Shown piece after piece: positions 11,400 to 14,338 of a stretch of 14,338 nt of DNA. The stretch is from positions 1 to 14,338 of the forward strand of contig JALUTE010000191.1 of the NCBI GenBank assembly GCA_027058255.1, read 5' to 3'. A program made the translations under genes and the position numbers. Positions within the stretch are counted from its first letter, which is position 1, and every line of letters begins with the position of its first letter. Below the pieces are notes generated by a model. The model was not told the DNA's origin and did not search any database. It saw nothing but the letters and a program-made list of their open reading frames with translations. Source of the DNA: Methyloligella sp. (lineage in GTDB: Bacteria > Pseudomonadota > Alphaproteobacteria > Rhizobiales > JALUTE01).

Positions 11400-14338
11400 A
11401 TGTCGAGCGCTCTTCGGGGTTTTGTTGCCCTCATTCTTTTTGTTGCCATTCCGACGGGCTTCTCCCTTGCTGCGGAGAAGCCCTTTTTTCATGGGGCTAC
11501 GGCTGGCGATGCGGCGCGCTACAAGGCCGCGATCGAAAGGCGGGTGCAAGCCGGTGCGACACGCGCCGCCGAGTGGCGCAAGGCGGCACGCGCCGCGCGG
11601 GTCAAGGGCAATCTCGAAGGGGCCGTTCAGGCGCTCGAGAAGGCCGTGGCAGCGAACGGCACCGATGGCGAGAGCTGGATCGCGCTCGCGCGGACCCTGC
11701 GCATTCTCGCAGGCGCGCAGCCGAAACGGCGCTACCGGCTGATGGCCGATGCCACGGGGGCGGCCTATCTCGCATATGAGAGCGCCAAGACACGCGAAGA
11801 TGAAGCCGATGCGCTCGCGCTCCTCGGCGAGCTCCTGGCGGAGCGATCCTATTGGCGGGCTGCGCTCAATGCCTACAAGGCGTCGCTGGCGCGCCGCGAG
11901 AGCTCGGTGGTGCGGGCGGCCTACACGGCGCTCCGGGCCCAGAAGGGATTTCGCATCATCGACTATTCGGTGGATTCGGACGCCGCCAATCCGCGCCTGT
12001 GCATCCAGTTCTCCGAGCTCCTCGCACGCGGAAAGATCGACTTTTCCAAGTTCATCACCGTGGATGGGCGCGACCCGGTGTCGGTGCGGGCCGAGGCCCG
12101 CCAGCTCTGCGTTCTCGGGCTGAAGCATGGCCAGCGCTACGAGGTGCTGGTGCGCAGCGGCCTGCCCTCGGCTGTGGACGAGGCGCTCCTGAAGACGGCC
12201 CGCCTTGCCGTCTATGTGCGCGACCGCAAGCCTTCGGTCCGCTTCACAGGGCGCGGCTATGTGCTGCCCAACAAGGGCCAGCAGGGCATCCCCATCGTCA
12301 GCGTCAACACCGAGAAGGTGGCGATCGAGATCCTGCGCATCGGCGACCGGGCGCTGGCGCGCACCCTGGTCGAGGAGGAGTTCGGCCGCAGCTTCGCCGC
12401 CTGGGACCTCGCCCGGCTCAAGGAGAAGACGGGCGTTCCGGTCTGGAAGGGCGAGATGGCGGTGCGCTCCGAGCTCAACAAGGACATCACGACCGCCTTT
12501 GCCGTGAGCGAGGCGATCCCGAGCCTCGCCCCCGGCGTCTATGTGATGATCGCCGAGCCGGCCGATGGCAGGAAGGCGCGCAACTGGGACGCCAAGGCCA
12601 CCCAATGGTTCATCGTCTCCGATCTCGGCCTCACCGCCTTCTCCGGCAGGGACGGCGTCCACGCCTTCGTGCGCTCGCTTGCAAGCGCCGAGCCGGTCGC
12701 GGGGGTCGAGGTGCGGCTCGTGGCCCGCAACAACGACATTCTCGGGCGCGCCAAGACGGATGAGCGCGGCCATGTCCACTTTCCGGCAGGTCTTGGCCGG
12801 GGCAAGGGCGCCCTGGCGCCGGCCGTTCTGGTGGCCGAGCACCAGCGGGGCGACTATGCCTTCCTCGATCTTACCACCTCCGCCTTCGATCTGACGGATC
12901 GGGGCGTCGAGGGCCGCGCGGCGCCGGGCCCGCTCGAGGCCTATGTGTTCACCGAGCGGGGCGTCTACCGGCCGGGCGCGGAGGTTCACGTGACGGCCCT
13001 CGTGCGCGAGCGCAAGGCCATGGCGGCGGCGGGCGTGCCGCTCACCCTCGTCGTCACCCGCCCCGACGGGGTGGAGCACAGGCGCATCACCCTGGCCGAC
13101 GAGGGCTTCGGCGGGCGCGCCACCACCATGGCGCTCGCACGCTCGGCCATGACCGGGACATGGCGGATCGCCGCCTTTGCCGACCCCAAGGGCGATCCCA
13201 TCGGCGAGACCTCCTTCCTGGTCGAGGACTTCGTGCCCGAGCGCATGGCGCTCGAGATCGAGGCGAAGGGCGCGGCGCTTGCACCGGGCAGGGCAGCGCG
13301 CGTGCATGTGAAGGGGCGCTATCTCTATGGCCCGCCGGCGGCCGGTCTGGCGCTGGAGGGCGAGATCCGCATTGCGGCCCGCTCCGGCGGCCTCGAAGGC
13401 TATCCCGGCTATCGCTTCGGCCTGTCGGGCGAGGCGGTGCAACCGGTGCGCGAGAGCCTCGCCGACCTGCCGCGCACCGACGAGAAGGGCGAGGCGGATG
13501 TCCCGGTCACCCTTCCCGCCCTGCCGCGCACCTCGCGCCTGCTCGAGGCGCGCCTCACCCTGCGGCTGCGCGAGCCGAGCGGGCGGGTGATCGCGCGCGG
13601 CATCACGCTTCCCATCGCACCGCGCGCGCCCATGATCGGCATCAAGCCGCTTTTCGAGGGCGGCACGCTCAAGAGCGGCGCGCGGGCCGGCTTCGACGTG
13701 GTCATGGTGGACCCGAGCGGGCGCCGGATGGCGCGCAAGGGCGCCAGATGGACGCTCTACCGGATCACGCGCGTTTACCAGTGGTACAATCGCGGCGGCT
13801 CCTGGGAGTATGAGGCGGTCTCCTACACCAACAAGATCGCCGACGGGACCATCGACCTTGCGGCGGACGGCCCGGCCCGCCTTGCGGTGCCTGTGAAATG
13901 GGGCCGGTACCGCCTCGAGGTCGCGGCGGACGCGCGCAAGGGCCCCGTGGCGAGCCTCGCCTTCGATGCCGGCTGGTGGGGCGGCGAGGCGGCCGATGCG
14001 CCCGAGTTCCTGGAGACCGCCCTCGACAAGGCCAGCTACAGGGCGGGCGAGACCGCAAGGCTCAGCATCGAGACCGAGAGCGGCGGCAAGGCGCTCGTCG
14101 CCATCCTTGGCGACGGGCTGCACGACATGCGGCTCGTGGACGTGCCCGCCGGCGGCGGCACGGTGGATATTCCCGTCTCCGCCGACTGGATGCCGGGCGC
14201 CTATGTGGTGGCCATGCTCTACCGGCCCATGGACATTGCGAACAAGCGCATGCCGCGCCGGTCCATCGGGGTCAAATGGCTGAAGATGGACATGGCGCCC
14301 CGCACGCTTCAGGTCCGCCTCGACCTGCCGGAGCGGGT
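11400..14338 (+). CDS. Alpha-2-macroglobulin family protein (3' end outside window)
   Basis: The frame is open from ATG 11400 to the window edge, giving 979 codons of a protein that in this family usually exceeds 1,600 residues. Bacterial alpha-2-macroglobulins are envelope protease traps, often paired with a PBP1C-type peptidoglycan synthase. Residues 1-24 are a signal peptide (MSSALRGFVALILFVAIPTG then FSLA, cleaved before AEK). There is no lipobox Cys, so a soluble periplasmic form is predicted, unlike lipid-anchored E. coli YfhM. Residues about 35-180 are helical with TPR character (GNLEGAVQALEKAVAANG, YWRAALNAYKASLARR). Beta-rich macroglobulin domains follow; C201 and C237 may pair. The MG2 signature AYVFTERGVYRPGAEVHV lies at 514-531. 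Any thioester motif (CXEQ) would lie beyond the window. The start has AGGAGG 8 bases upstream. Pervasive open frames on the opposite strand are composition artefacts. Confidence 0.92.
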   Translation, partial: MSSALRGFVALILFVAIPTGFSLAAEKPFFHGATAGDAARYKAAIERRVQAGATRAAEWRKAARAARVKGNLEGAVQALEKAVAANGTDGESWIALARTLRILAGAQPKRRYRLMADATGAAYLAYESAKTREDEADALALLGELLAERSYWRAALNAYKASLARRESSVVRAAYTALRAQKGFRIIDYSVDSDAANPRLCIQFSELLARGKIDFSKFITVDGRDPVSVRAEARQLCVLGLKHGQRYEVLVRSGLPSAVDEALLKTARLAVYVRDRKPSVRFTGRGYVLPNKGQQGIPIVSVNTEKVAIEILRIGDRALARTLVEEEFGRSFAAWDLARLKEKTGVPVWKGEMAVRSELNKDITTAFAVSEAIPSLAPGVYVMIAEPADGRKARNWDAKATQWFIVSDLGLTAFSGRDGVHAFVRSLASAEPVAGVEVRLVARNNDILGRAKTDERGHVHFPAGLGRGKGALAPAVLVAEHQRGDYAFLDLTTSAFDLTDRGVEGRAAPGPLEAYVFTERGVYRPGAEVHVTALVRERKAMAAAGVPLTLVVTRPDGVEHRRITLADEGFGGRATTMALARSAMTGTWRIAAFADPKGDPIGETSFLVEDFVPERMALEIEAKGAALAPGRAARVHVKGRYLYGPPAAGLALEGEIRIAARSGGLEGYPGYRFGLSGEAVQPVRESLADLPRTDEKGEADVPVTLPALPRTSRLLEARLTLRLREPSGRVIARGITLPIAPRAPMIGIKPLFEGGTLKSGARAGFDVVMVDPSGRRMARKGARWTLYRITRVYQWYNRGGSWEYEAVSYTNKIADGTIDLAADGPARLAVPVKWGRYRLEVAADARKGPVASLAFDAGWWGGEAADAPEFLETALDKASYRAGETARLSIETESGGKALVAILGDGLHDMRLVDVPAGGGTVDIPVSADWMPGAYVVAMLYRPMDIANKRMPRRSIGVKWLKMDMAPRTLQVRLDLPER

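Noticed and set aside
10653..14123. A 1,156-codon open frame on the minus strand opposite the macroglobulin and hemB genes
   Set aside because: It is antisense to the macroglobulin gene and shares the hemB strand in another frame. It has no family-like motifs and an Arg/Gly/His-heavy composition typical of shadow frames in GC-rich DNA, while the plus strand encodes a clear macroglobulin.

Overview
This is a gene-dense, very GC-rich chromosomal segment that reads as an alphaproteobacterium, most likely Hyphomicrobiales (Rhizobiales). The clues are an Omp25/Omp31-style barrel protein, a ParC of about 750 residues, a Bpt/Ate-type leucyl/arginyl-transferase, a zinc-independent aspartate-type HemB and a TPR-bearing alpha-2-macroglobulin. 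No rRNA, tRNA, CRISPR array, insertion sequence or prophage gene is visible. The assignment rests on recognising families by eye; no database search was possible.

Layout. The plus strand at 264-4916 carries an HNH endonuclease, an exported outer-membrane beta-barrel protein, parC (topoisomerase IV subunit A) and a small secreted His/Gly/Arg-rich protein. A strong 14-bp hairpin (4963-4995) separates this block from convergent minus-strand genes. Read in their own direction from 11125 down to 5029, these are hemB, vapB, vapC, ilvA (ACT-type threonine ammonia-lyase), a DASS/SLC13-type anion transporter with two internal RCK_C domains, and bpt. Spacings are 80, -4, 46, 93 and 95 bp, so part or all of this series may be co-transcribed. 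Divergent from hemB, the plus strand carries a probable 53-codon ORF (11233-11394) that resembles Rmf/CrpP-type small proteins. It ends 5 bp before a large alpha-2-macroglobulin family gene, which starts at 11400 and runs off the right edge with 979 codons visible.

How the genes fit together. Most entries are core housekeeping: chromosome decatenation (ParC), tetrapyrrole synthesis (HemB), threonine breakdown to 2-oxobutyrate (IlvA), anion uptake (DASS) and N-degron tagging (Bpt). The envelope theme comprises the barrel protein, the His-rich secreted protein and the periplasmic macroglobulin. The accessory element is the vapBC toxin-antitoxin pair between hemB and ilvA, with a perfect 7+7 bp inverted repeat just upstream of vapB that is a likely autoregulatory operator.

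I see no clearly new multi-gene system. The points most worth a second look are the small ORF coupled to the macroglobulin gene, the His/Arg-only secreted protein with a CRP-like inverted repeat upstream, and the Lys-Ala-Gly repeat tail on the threonine ammonia-lyase.
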